From Gemmatimonas sp. (GTDB lineage Bacteria > Gemmatimonadota > Gemmatimonadetes > Gemmatimonadales > Gemmatimonadaceae), in contig JAABRL010000010.1 of assembly GCA_011390935.1 (NCBI GenBank), positions 23,031 to 87,030 of the forward strand: a DNA stretch of 64,000 nt, given 5' to 3'. Made by a program: the position numbers and the translations under genes. The first letter of the stretch is position 1. Each line of letters begins with the position of its first letter. Shown here piece after piece: positions 1-7,778 of this stretch. The notes below the pieces were generated by a model that worked only from the letters and a program-made list of their open reading frames with translations, was not told where the DNA came from and did not search any database.

Positions 1-311
1 GTGGGCTCGGGCGCGGGTGCCGGCCGTGGCGCGCGCGGGCGAGGTGCCGGGGCGGGAGCCGGAGCAGGCGCGGGCTCGGGAGACGGGTCGGGTTCCGGCG
101 TGGGCGATGGTTCGGAGGCGGCCGTATCGCCGAAGGCCGAGGGCAGCGGCGTGGTGGTGGCCGCGCTCGCAAGGCTGAGGTCGCGCGAGAGGTCGTCGCC
201 GAGTGCCGGCTCGGCATCGCTGCCGCCGCACGCCGCGACCAGCCCGAGTGTTACAGCCATGGCCGCCATTCGCACAGGGCGGAGCAGAGAATCAGCGCAA
301 ACGCTCATCAT
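1..311 (-). CDS. Pro/Ala-rich lipoprotein (partial, runs off the left edge)
   Basis: This reading frame is absent from the ORF track because its stop lies outside the window. Translating the minus strand from an ATG pair at 311/308 gives a basic N-terminus, a hydrophobic stretch and a lipobox ending VAAC followed by GGSD, so the product should be a lipidated envelope protein. After about residue 60 the chain becomes a Pro-Ala/Glu tract rich in PAPAP repeats, typical of a flexible linker. A purine-rich GAGGGGAG lies about 10 nt before the start, supporting it. It is divergent from the EAL/HDOD gene. The C-terminal domain, and therefore the function, is not visible. Confidence 0.75.
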   Translation of the reverse strand, partial: MMSVCADSLLRPVRMAAMAVTLGLVAACGGSDAEPALGDDLSRDLSLASAATTTPLPSAFGDTAASEPSPTPEPDPSPEPAPAPAPAPAPRPRAPRPAPAPEP

Positions 312-425
312 CGGACGATACTCCCCTCAGAGTCCTGTCGCGACTGCCTTGGTGCACGCGCGCGTGGTCACACTACTCGTCACAGGCCCGCCCGGTTCCG
401 TCCGGTGCGTGCCGCCGCTCTTCCC

Positions 426-1676
426 ATGACCAGTCCGAGCTCGCTTCCACCAACCGCCCAGGACGTTCACCTCGCTCGGCAGCCGATCTACGATACCGGC
501 AACCGGTGCGTGGCGTACGAGCTGTTGTACCGGGCCTCGTCGGCGAGCACGTCGGCGGGCGGCTTTTCGGTGGATGTGATGTGCAACGACACGGCGCTGC
601 ATGCGGTCGTGTCGATCGGGCTGGACCGGCTCACCGGTGGTGCGCCCGCGTGGGTGAACATCGGGCGCGAGCACCTGGTGGGCGACCTGTACCGCGTATT
701 CCAGCCGCGGGACGTGGTGCTCGAACTGCTCGAGACGATCACGCCGGACGACACGGTCATCGAAGCGGCGCGCCGCGCCGTGCGCGCCGGGTACACGCTC
801 GCGCTCGATGACTTCGAGATGAAAGCCTCGTGGGCCCCGCTGCTCGAGCTCGCGCAGATCGTGAAGGTGGATGTGCTTGGCCACGATGCACACAGTCTCG
901 CGCTGTTCATTGCCCCGCTCAAGAAGTATCCGCACCTCAAGCTGCTCGCCGAACGTGTGGAGACGGGTTCCATGCGCATGCTGTGCGGCAAGCTGGGCTT
1001 CAGTCTGTATCAGGGCTACTACTTCAGTCGCCCCGAAACGCTCGGTGGGCGCTCGCTCTCGCTGCAACAGGCCACCATCGCCAATCTGCTCGGCCTGTTG
1101 AGTGACCCCGAAGTCACCGAGCGCGCACTCGATGAGGCGTTCCGGTCGCATCCCTCGCTGTCGTACGCGCTGCTGCGCATCGTGAACTCGGCGAGTCTCG
1201 GCTTTCGGAACGTGGAATCGATTCCGTACGCGATTCAGTTGCTGGGGCGATCGGCGCTGTCCCGCTGGTTGCTGATTCTGCTCGTGTCGGGCGTTGCCTC
1301 ACGCAGCCCGATTGCGCAGGAAGCGGTGGCACACGCGCTGGCGCGCGCGCGCTTCTGCGAACTGGTGACGGAGACGATGGGATCGGGCGATCCGTCTTCG
1401 CGCTTTCTGGTGGGGCTGCTGTCGCGCTTCGACGTGCTGCTCGGCCTGCCCATGGAAGAGGTGCTCGGGCGTCTGCCGGTGAGCGCCGAGGTGCGCGATG
1501 CACTGCTGCACGGCGTAGGGCCGCATGCATCGGTGCTCGGCCTGGTGGACGCGTACGAACACGCGGCCTGGGACGACGTGGAAGCGCTCGGCGGTGGTGT
1601 GGGATTGGCCGAAGCGTACGCGCAGGCGGTGGCGTGGGCGCGCGCGCGACTGTCGGTGGGGCCAGCGGGGGGGTGA
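426..1676 (+). CDS. EAL-HDOD (YuxH-type) signalling protein
   Basis: A 416-residue protein with an N-terminal EAL-like domain (about residues 8-200) and a C-terminal HDOD domain (about 205-390). The EAL signature is degenerate: the catalytic Glu-Ala-Leu is replaced by YELLYR and the metal-binding acidic set is largely missing, so it most likely does not hydrolyse c-di-GMP but acts as a protein-interaction or sensing module, as is usual for YuxH-like EAL-HDOD proteins. The HDOD part has the expected SLSYALLRIVNSA core. I start at the ATG giving MTSPSS; the tracked start 7 codons upstream is a GTG with no better ribosome site. It converges on motB, so a role in motility or c-di-GMP-linked signalling is plausible but inferred. 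Confidence 0.85.
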   Translation: MTSPSSLPPTAQDVHLARQPIYDTGNRCVAYELLYRASSASTSAGGFSVDVMCNDTALHAVVSIGLDRLTGGAPAWVNIGREHLVGDLYRVFQPRDVVLELLETITPDDTVIEAARRAVRAGYTLALDDFEMKASWAPLLELAQIVKVDVLGHDAHSLALFIAPLKKYPHLKLLAERVETGSMRMLCGKLGFSLYQGYYFSRPETLGGRSLSLQQATIANLLGLLSDPEVTERALDEAFRSHPSLSYALLRIVNSASLGFRNVESIPYAIQLLGRSALSRWLLILLVSGVASRSPIAQEAVAHALARARFCELVTETMGSGDPSSRFLVGLLSRFDVLLGLPMEEVLGRLPVSAEVRDALLHGVGPHASVLGLVDAYEHAAWDDVEALGGGVGLAEAYAQAVAWARARLSVGPAGG

Positions 1677-1681
1677 GACGT

Positions 1682-1705
1682 GCGCGGTCGATGGTCCGAC
1701 CGCGC
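1682..1705. terminator. Bidirectional hairpin terminator between EAL-HDOD gene and motB
   Basis: A perfect 9-bp inverted repeat GCGCGGTCG / CGACCGCGC with a 6-nt loop lies in the 50-nt gap between two convergent genes. No clear T-run follows on either strand, so it may act as a weak or factor-assisted terminator. Confidence 0.55.
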
Positions 1706-1726
1706 CGCGGGTGAAGCCGAGCGGAA

Positions 1727-2590
1727 CTAGCGCGCGCTGACGGGTGGTGGCCCGATGGGTGGCGGACCTGCCGCGGGATCACTGGGCCCGGAACCCTCGG
1801 TGGTGACGTCGGGAATGTCCGTGAACGGCAGCAGCAGCGAGATGCGTCTGTTGGCCGGCGATGTGGGGTCGTCGGGCACACGCAATCGTTTGTCGGCGTA
1901 TCCACGCACCTCCACCAGCCGCCCGTCGCCGAGCCCCGTCGTTTCCAGCACGCGTCGCGCCGCGTTGGCGCGGTCGGCGCTCAACTCCCAGTTGGTGTAG
2001 GTCGCGCCCGAGCCGAAGAGCGCCGCGTCCGTGTGCCCTTCGAGCACGATCGGATGCGACAGCGACGCCAACTCCGTGCCGACCAGCTGCAAGACGAGCG
2101 CTGTCGCGGCCTTCATCTGCGCCGATCCGAGCGGGAAGAACACGTCACCCGAGCCGCTCTCGATGAGTTCGATGCGCAGTCCGTCGCGCGTGACGACCAC
2201 ATCAACCTCGGCGTTGAACTTGGCGAGCGAATCGTTCGCCGCCAGCTTGGACATGATCTTCTGACGTGCCGCTTCAAACGTTTTTTCTTCGTTCGCGCGC
2301 ACGAGCACACGCAGCTGCGACCGCTGGATGTTCGTGGGCGTCGAGCCGATGGAGACCGGGCTCGAGCCCGCGCCGTAGCCCTTGCGATAGCCCACCGGGT
2401 TGGAGAAGTAGCCTTCGATGGCCGACTTGGTCTGGTCGTCCATGCCCAGAATCCACATCACCATGAAGAACGCCATCATGGCGGTCACGAAGTCGGCGTA
2501 GGCCACCTTCCATGAGCCGCCGTGGTGTCCGCCACCGCCGGCGACCTTCTTCTTGACGATGACGATCTTCTTGCCGCCGCGTGCGGACAT
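1727..2590 (-). CDS. motB: Flagellar stator protein MotB
   Basis: 287 residues: basic N-terminus, one transmembrane helix with the plug region and conserved aspartate (VAYADFVTAMMAFFMVMW; the Asp carries protons), then an OmpA-like peptidoglycan-binding domain in about residues 140-265 (GHTDAALFGSGATYTNWELS, followed by an ADR-AR segment). MotB anchors the stator to the cell wall and forms the ion channel with MotA. Length and architecture match canonical MotB. It begins 3 nt after motA ends, so the two are cotranscribed. The channel residues fit a proton- or sodium-driven stator; I cannot distinguish them from sequence alone. Confidence 0.95.
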   Translation of the reverse strand: MSARGGKKIVIVKKKVAGGGGHHGGSWKVAYADFVTAMMAFFMVMWILGMDDQTKSAIEGYFSNPVGYRKGYGAGSSPVSIGSTPTNIQRSQLRVLVRANEEKTFEAARQKIMSKLAANDSLAKFNAEVDVVVTRDGLRIELIESGSGDVFFPLGSAQMKAATALVLQLVGTELASLSHPIVLEGHTDAALFGSGATYTNWELSADRANAARRVLETTGLGDGRLVEVRGYADKRLRVPDDPTSPANRRISLLLPFTDIPDVTTEGSGPSDPAAGPPPIGPPPVSAR

Positions 2591-2593
2591 GGG

Positions 2594-3451
2594 CTACGCC
2601 GCCTTCTTGCGCGTGAGCTCCTCGAGCTCCGTGAAGCTGGGGCGCTCGTGCGGTTCCACGTTGCGTCGGGCGAACTCGACGGCGGTCATGGGCGCATCGC
2701 CACGCGCGAACGAGAGCAGTGCGGTACGAATGCACAGCATGTAATCGTGCTCGGCCTCGATGCGCGACTCCATGGCCTTGGCGACCGGGCTCATCAGCCC
2801 GTACGCGAGCAGGATGCCGAGGAACGTACCCACGAGCGCGGCGGCCACCTTCTGACCGATTTCGGCCGCGTCGCCACCGATCGAGCCCATCGTGATGATG
2901 ACGCCGAGCACGGCGGCCACGATGCCGAAGCCGGGCATGGCGTCGCCCACGTTGGTGACCGCGTGCGGGACTTTCATGGCCTCGTGGTGATGCTTCTCGA
3001 GGTCCATATCCAGAATGTCGGCGAGGTTGTGGTCCTCCACCGCGCCGGTGAGCAGCACCTTGAGTGTGTCGCACAGCAGCGACACGGCGTGGTGGTTGCC
3101 GAGAAACGAGGGATAGCGCTTGAAGATGTCCGAGGCTTCGGGATCTTCGATGTGCGCTTCGAGTCCCACGAGACCGTCCTTGCGGGCCTTCTGAAAGACT
3201 TCGTACAGCACCTGCAGCAGTTCGGCGTAGGCCTGCGCGCCGAAGGGGTTCGGCTTGATCAGGCCGAGCAACTGTGCGAAGATGGCTTTGATGACAGCGG
3301 GTGGATTGGCGGCCACGAGGGCGCCGAGTCCGGCGCCGCCGATGATGACGAACTCCGAGGGCTGCACCAGCACGGCAAGCTGGCCGTGGTGCATGACGTA
3401 GCCACCCAACACGGCGCCGAAGACGATGACGAGACCGAGAATGACAATCAC
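2594..3451 (-). CDS. motA: Flagellar stator protein MotA
   Basis: 285-residue polytopic inner-membrane protein matching MotA from its first residues (VIVILGLVIVFGAVLGGYVM) to the end, with the cytoplasmic loop and paired C-terminal helices that torque against FliG. The ORF track starts 39 codons further upstream, but that extension overlaps the divergent gene and reads as non-coding. The GTG at 3451 gives the family's normal N-terminus and has CAGGAAC just before it, so I use it. It forms a two-gene unit with motB, and only about 40 nt separate it from the divergent phosphotransferase-like gene, so the promoters must be close or overlapping. Confidence 0.94.
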   Translation of the reverse strand: MIVILGLVIVFGAVLGGYVMHHGQLAVLVQPSEFVIIGGAGLGALVAANPPAVIKAIFAQLLGLIKPNPFGAQAYAELLQVLYEVFQKARKDGLVGLEAHIEDPEASDIFKRYPSFLGNHHAVSLLCDTLKVLLTGAVEDHNLADILDMDLEKHHHEAMKVPHAVTNVGDAMPGFGIVAAVLGVIITMGSIGGDAAEIGQKVAAALVGTFLGILLAYGLMSPVAKAMESRIEAEHDYMLCIRTALLSFARGDAPMTAVEFARRNVEPHERPSFTELEELTRKKAA

Positions 3452-3490
3452 GCGGAAGTTCCTGAACGCGGGAAACGCTGACGGAGCGGG

Positions 3491-4144
3491 ATGGGCGCTG
3501 TGAGCAACGCCGAGACGCGCGCGCGATGGCTCGAGGTACACGACGAGTTGCTGCGCGGCGTGACGCACGCGCTGAGCAATCGGGTGGCCACGATGTCCGC
3601 CGCGGCATACATGCTGGAATACGACGATGTCACGGGCGCCCAGGCGGCCGCATCATTGCGCGTGGAAACCGAGCGCATGGATACGATGCTGCAGCTGTTG
3701 CGGTTGCTCCCGTCACGAGACGATCGTGAGTTCGAGCCCGTGTCGCCCGGTGACGTGATCACCCAGGCGGTGGCGTTGCACGCCCACCATTGTGATCTGC
3801 GCGATGTGCGCGTCGCCGTGACGGTGAGCGATACCGTGCTGCCGGTGTGGGTGGAACCGCATGCGTTCCTGCAGGCGCTGCTGCTGGCGCTGACGAGTGC
3901 CAAGCGATCGGCTTTCGACGCGAGCGGCGAGGTGCTGCTGCTGGTCGATGGCGATGCCGATGCAGTGCACATGACCGTACACCCCGAGCCGGCGCATGCC
4001 CTGGCCGACGCCGTCGCGGCGCGCGACGTGGCGGCAGCCAACGGCTGCTTGCAGAGCGCGTTCGGTGCGGCCGTGCTGCGGGCCGATGGTGGGTGCGTGC
4101 TCACGCTGCCGACGCTCCCTGCGGCGCGACGCGCGGGTCGCTGA
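3491..4144 (+). CDS. ChpT-like histidine phosphotransferase candidate (orphan DHp domain)
   Basis: 217 residues. The N-terminal half resembles the DHp helical hairpin of histidine kinases, with a candidate phospho-acceptor His26 in THALSNRVATM. The C-terminal half resembles an ATPase (CA) domain by pattern (VEPHAFLQALLLALTSAKRS) but has Ser where the N-box Asn should be and no recognisable G-boxes, so it should not bind ATP. This DHp-plus-dead-CA layout is that of ChpT-type phosphotransferases, which relay phosphate between a kinase and a response regulator. There is no sensor or membrane segment. It is divergent from motA and overlaps the end of csrA by 44 nt on the opposite strand. The functional call is an inference from pattern; family membership is not certain. 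Confidence 0.55.
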   Translation: MGAVSNAETRARWLEVHDELLRGVTHALSNRVATMSAAAYMLEYDDVTGAQAAASLRVETERMDTMLQLLRLLPSRDDREFEPVSPGDVITQAVALHAHHCDLRDVRVAVTVSDTVLPVWVEPHAFLQALLLALTSAKRSAFDASGEVLLLVDGDADAVHMTVHPEPAHALADAVAARDVAAANGCLQSAFGAAVLRADGGCVLTLPTLPAARRAGR

Positions 4145-4355
4145 GGAACGCGTCCAGCACCTCGGCGTTGACGGGCACGCTGGCGCGCTGATTTTCCGAG
4201 GCCACCTGCTGAGCCAGTTCACCGCGCAGAATGCGCAGCGAGGACGGCGCCTCGATGCCGAGGCGCACGCCGCCCTTGTCGCAGGCGACCACCACGATGC
4301 GAATGCCACCCTCGATGAGAATCGATTCGCCTTCCTTTCGTCCGAGTACGAGCAT
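4101..4355 (-). CDS. csrA: Carbon storage / translational regulator CsrA
   Basis: 84 residues starting MLVLGRKEGESILIEGGIRI, the CsrA beta-strand core with the RNA-binding Leu4-Arg6 edge and a later RILRGELAQQV segment. CsrA dimers bind GGA motifs in mRNA leaders and in many bacteria control flagellin or hook-protein translation. The C-terminal tail past residue 60 is longer than the E. coli protein. It lies 14 nt after flgK, the position usual for the flgK-flgL-fliW-csrA group, but here flgL and fliW are missing. Its 3' end overlaps the convergent phosphotransferase-like gene by 44 nt. Confidence 0.95.
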   Translation of the reverse strand: MLVLGRKEGESILIEGGIRIVVVACDKGGVRLGIEAPSSLRILRGELAQQVASENQRASVPVNAEVLDAFLSDPRVAPQGASAA

Positions 4356-4369
4356 GGGTCTTCGCTCCG

Positions 4370-5818
4370 TCAGACGAGAGAGAGGATGGTCTGCAGCATT
4401 TCGTCGGCCGTCTTGATGAGCTTGGTGGCGGCCACGTACGACTGCTGCACACGCATGAGCATGATCAGTTCTTCGTCGGTGCTCACTCCGCTCACCGACT
4501 GACGGCGCGACTCGGCCTGGTCGGTGAGTGTGGTGCGCACCATGACATCGTCTTCCGCACTGCGCACGGCGAGTCCGAGCCGCGTGACCGTGCTGCGAAA
4601 GAACGCGTTGAATCCGGCGGTTTCCGTCTCACCGCCGGGGCCAGTGAACGACACCGCCGTGGTGTTGTTGCGCAAGCCGCTGAGGGCGGTGGCGACGGTG
4701 TTGTCGAGCGGTGCGTTGGCATCGCCCGAACTCGCGATGTTGGCTGGATCGGCCGCGATGGCGGAGGAGAGGCGGAGGGTTCCCGCGCGCACCGGATCGC
4801 CGACGGTGCCGGGATCGAAGAAGTTGCCGGCGGCGGTGCCGGGAATCGTGGTGCCCGTGAACACGTAGCCGCTCGAGTGCGCGCTGTTCACCGCAGTCGC
4901 GAGCGCTGACGCCAGCGCATCGAGGCGACCACGCAGCTGCGGCACGTCAGTGTTGATGACGTCCACCATGGCCTTGAGTTCGCCCGCGAGTGGCGCGAGT
5001 CGGTCAACGCTGTTGCCGAGCAGCAGCTTGACGGGCACATCGGCGGGCGTGACGGCGGGCGGCGGTGTGGGCGGGTCGAGCTCCACACGCAGCGCGCGCG
5101 CCGAGGTGCCGTCCACGAGCGTGGAGTTGGCCAGCATCACGGAGACCGACCCGTCACGCTGCGTTTCCACGCGGGTACCGGCCATGCGCGACAGATCGTC
5201 GAGCAGCAGGTCGCGGCGATCACGCAGGTCGGACGCGACCACACCACCCGCTTCGGAAGTGGTGATGCGCCCGTTGAGTTCGGCCACCTGCTCGGCGAGC
5301 TGATTGATCTGCGCGACGGTGGTTCCGAGGCGCGAGGTGGCCTGCTCGCGTGACTGCGTGAGGCCGGTGTCGTAGTCGCTGAACAGCTGGGCGAGCTGCT
5401 GGCCACGCTGCTGCACCACGGCCTTGGCCGACAAGCTGCCGGGCGTGGTGGCGAGTTCGCTGAACGAGGACCAGAACTGGTCGAGCTTCGCGGCCATACC
5501 GGCGTCGCTTGGTTCGCCGAACATCTCCTCGACCTGCGAGAGCGCGTCGCGGCGGTAGTTCGACTCGCCAAGCAACGTGCTCGCGCTGCGGAAGGAGCGG
5601 TCGAGGAGAATGTCGCGCTGCCGCTCGACCCCATCGAATCGCACGCCGGTGCCGATGTTGCCGTACGGCATGCGGACCGGTGTGGACGCGGAGAGCAGCG
5701 GCCGCTGCCGTGAATAGCCCGGCGTCTCGGCGTTCGCCACGTTGTGCGACACCACCTGCAGTGATGTCTGGTGCGCGAGCAGCGCAGTGCGCGCAATGCC
5801 GAAGAGTCCGGATGCCAT
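4370..5818 (-). CDS. flgK: Flagellar hook-associated protein 1 FlgK
   Basis: 482 residues with the rod/hook-family N-terminal motif (SLQVVSHNVANAETPGYSRQ) and a matching C-terminal coiled segment ending in LIKTADEMLQTIL. FlgK forms the first ring of the hook-filament junction and is exported by the flagellar type III system with FlgN as chaperone. FlgN is encoded just upstream (3 nt gap), which supports the pairing. The middle region is shorter than the roughly 550 residues of the enteric protein. No flgL follows it; the HAP3 gene must be elsewhere or absent. Confidence 0.95.
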   Translation of the reverse strand: MASGLFGIARTALLAHQTSLQVVSHNVANAETPGYSRQRPLLSASTPVRMPYGNIGTGVRFDGVERQRDILLDRSFRSASTLLGESNYRRDALSQVEEMFGEPSDAGMAAKLDQFWSSFSELATTPGSLSAKAVVQQRGQQLAQLFSDYDTGLTQSREQATSRLGTTVAQINQLAEQVAELNGRITTSEAGGVVASDLRDRRDLLLDDLSRMAGTRVETQRDGSVSVMLANSTLVDGTSARALRVELDPPTPPPAVTPADVPVKLLLGNSVDRLAPLAGELKAMVDVINTDVPQLRGRLDALASALATAVNSAHSSGYVFTGTTIPGTAAGNFFDPGTVGDPVRAGTLRLSSAIAADPANIASSGDANAPLDNTVATALSGLRNNTTAVSFTGPGGETETAGFNAFFRSTVTRLGLAVRSAEDDVMVRTTLTDQAESRRQSVSGVSTDEELIMLMRVQQSYVAATKLIKTADEMLQTILSLV

Positions 5819-5821
5819 GGC

Positions 5822-6364
5822 TCAGGCCGTCCGATTCACAACGAGTCCGCGCGACGGCGCCACATTCACGTCCGCGCCATCGGCGACGTAGGTGGCCGAC
5901 GATTCGGGCACGCCGGAGAGCACGCGCACCTGCGAGGTGTTCTGCGCGAGCGCTTCGCGCAACAGCTTGCGGTTCATGCCGACTTCGCGCGAGAGCGTGT
6001 CGGCCGCGGCCTGCAATCGAGCGCGCGCATCTCGCAACCGGCCATCGGCCTGGGGGCCGAGGCGCTCTTCGAGTTCGCGCAACGGCATATCGGCGTTGCC
6101 ACCGAGCAGTTCGTTGAGCTGGCGACGACGCTGCCGCGCCTGTCCGAGCGTGGCGAGAATGCGGTGGGTGGCGAAGACGCTCTCGTCGACGCCGTCGATG
6201 TCATCGGCGCCGACCGCAGAGCGCTGACGTCGCATCTGCGCGACGAGATCGTCAAGCAGACGGCGTTCGGTCACGAGCGCGTCGTGCAGCGCATCGAGCA
6301 CGGGTGGTGCGTGCATCGGCGCGGCCATGGGCGGAAGTTCGGCGGTGAGCAGGGCAGGCGACAT
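5822..6364 (-). CDS. flgN: FlgN-like export chaperone
   Basis: 180 residues, nearly all helical, with heptad-like patterning and the FlgN trait of a long N-terminal helix pair followed by a QTSQVRVLSG-type tail (compare the NxxL/V patterns of FlgN). FlgN chaperones FlgK and FlgL to the export gate. I start at the ATG at 6364, which overlaps the flgJ stop (TGATG); the 42-codon extension in the ORF track is an out-of-frame shadow of flgJ. Identification rests on helical character, size and its place between flgJ and flgK rather than on a strict motif. Confidence 0.75.
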   Translation of the reverse strand: MSPALLTAELPPMAAPMHAPPVLDALHDALVTERRLLDDLVAQMRRQRSAVGADDIDGVDESVFATHRILATLGQARQRRRQLNELLGGNADMPLRELEERLGPQADGRLRDARARLQAAADTLSREVGMNRKLLREALAQNTSQVRVLSGVPESSATYVADGADVNVAPSRGLVVNRTA

Positions 6365-6720
6365 CAGAGGTCGGTCTGGCGAACGGAATCGGGGAGCGAG
6401 CCGGCGGGGGCCGGATCGGGCTGAGGAGCTGCGATGTCGAGGTGGCGACTGAGCTGGCGATACAGCGCCGCCGACAGGCCGCGCTCCCAATGCTTGGGAG
6501 TCTCGGCAGCAAGGTGCTGATCCATCAGTGCCGTGAACATTTCTTCGCCGGTGCCGCCGGAGACGATGCCTTCGTCCTGCGGCACGGACTCGCGCATGGC
6601 TTTGTAGAGCTGCTGCACGAACACGCCTTCGAGCTGGCTGGTGGCCTGTTGCAGCCGTGCATCACGCGCGGGCTGTGGTGCGGTGCCCACACCGACGGTC
6701 GGATCGATGCGGCCGATCAT
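6364..6720 (-). CDS. flgJ: FlgJ rod-binding domain protein (no muramidase domain)
   Basis: 118 residues carrying only the N-terminal rod-binding module: QLEGVFVQQLYKAMRESVP, then GGTGEEMFTALMDQHLA. This module caps the growing rod. In gamma- and beta-proteobacteria FlgJ has a second domain, a muramidase or glucosaminidase that opens the cell wall; here the frame ends about 30 residues after the rod domain. Single-domain FlgJ is known in other phyla, where another enzyme must supply wall cleavage. In this window the M15 domain in FliK is a candidate. The gene overlaps flgI by 4 nt. Confidence 0.9.
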   Translation of the reverse strand: MIGRIDPTVGVGTAPQPARDARLQQATSQLEGVFVQQLYKAMRESVPQDEGIVSGGTGEEMFTALMDQHLAAETPKHWERGLSAALYRQLSRHLDIAAPQPDPAPAGSLPDSVRQTDL

Positions 6721-7778
6721 CGGATGATCACCTCGGCGGTGATCGCGCCCACGTCGCGCAGGGCGGCGAAGATGGCGGCGATCTCCTGCGGGGGCGTCTG
6801 CACGGCGTGCAGGGCACTGGCCACCTTCTGCACCGGGGTGCCGATGGCCATGCGCACGTTGCCCGGCGTGTCATTGGTCGTGGCGGGCTCGGTGGGCGCG
6901 TCGCCAATGGAGAGCGTTACGCCACCGTGGCTCACCGAGGCAGGGCCGACCGTGAGGTCGCCGCCAATGACCACCGTGCCGTCCTTGCCATCGATCACCA
7001 GGCGCGGCTTCGTATCGGGACGCACGGCGAGTTCGAGCACTTTGGTGAGCGCGGCGGCCCGTTCGGCGCCGGCGGGGAGCGCCAGCATGACCGAGCCTTC
7101 GTCTTCAACCGTGGCGACGGTATCGCCGAGTTGGCCGTTGATGGCCGAGGCGATGCGCGACGCGGTGCCCAGATCCGGCTCGCGCAAGAACAGTCGCGAA
7201 CTGGAGGCATTGAGCGTGGGGCGCGGCAAGTTCGCTTCGAGCAGGCCGCCGGCCGGAATGCGCGCCGACGTTTCAATGGTGGGGGCGTAGCGCGTGGCCG
7301 AGCCGCCTTCACTCACGAGCAGCGCCCCCTGCGCGGTGGCGAGCGACGGACCACCGGGGTCACCCACGAGCGGGGTCATGTAGAGCACACCGCCACGCAG
7401 CGAGCGCGCGTCGCCCATGCTGGCGACCTGAATCTCGAAACGTCCACCAGCGCGCAGGTATGGCGACACTTCGGCGGTCACGAGCACCGCGGCGACATTG
7501 CGCATGCGCAGCAGCGCGGGCGGCACTTCGATGTCGAAGCGACGCAGCATGTTGATGACCGACTGCACGGTCTGGCCGCCGGACTGTCCGCCAATGGCGC
7601 GGTCGCCAGTGCCGTCGAGGCCCACCACCAGGCCGTAGCCCATGAGCCGCACGGGCAACACGCCCTCGGCAGTGGTGAGGTCGCGAATGCGGGCTTCCGC
7701 TTGCGCGTGCGCCGACGCGGGCACGAGCAGGAGCAGCGCCGCGATCACGCGCCGCGCAGAACGCAGAGCCGTATTCAC
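6717..7778 (-). CDS. flgI: Flagellar P-ring protein FlgI
   Basis: 353 residues, with a cleavable signal peptide (RRVIAALLLLVPASAHAQ) and the conserved FlgI opening (LPVRLMGYGLVVGLDGTGD) and TLNASSSRLFLREPDLGTA middle. FlgI forms the P ring around the rod in the peptidoglycan layer. The ORF track begins 162 codons upstream in the flgH region; the GTG at 7778, overlapping the flgH stop (GTGA), gives the proper signal peptide and family length, so I use it. The presence of FlgI with FlgH shows a two-membrane envelope. Confidence 0.95.
   Translation of the reverse strand: MNTALRSARRVIAALLLLVPASAHAQAEARIRDLTTAEGVLPVRLMGYGLVVGLDGTGDRAIGGQSGGQTVQSVINMLRRFDIEVPPALLRMRNVAAVLVTAEVSPYLRAGGRFEIQVASMGDARSLRGGVLYMTPLVGDPGGPSLATAQGALLVSEGGSATRYAPTIETSARIPAGGLLEANLPRPTLNASSSRLFLREPDLGTASRIASAINGQLGDTVATVEDEGSVMLALPAGAERAAALTKVLELAVRPDTKPRLVIDGKDGTVVIGGDLTVGPASVSHGGVTLSIGDAPTEPATTNDTPGNVRMAIGTPVQKVASALHAVQTPPQEIAAIFAALRDVGAITAEVIIR

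Noticed and set aside
1-429. Plus-strand ORF of 142 residues rich in Gly/Ala/Arg
   Set aside because: It is the antisense shadow of a Pro/Ala-rich lipoprotein on the minus strand, which has a signal peptide, lipobox and ribosome site.
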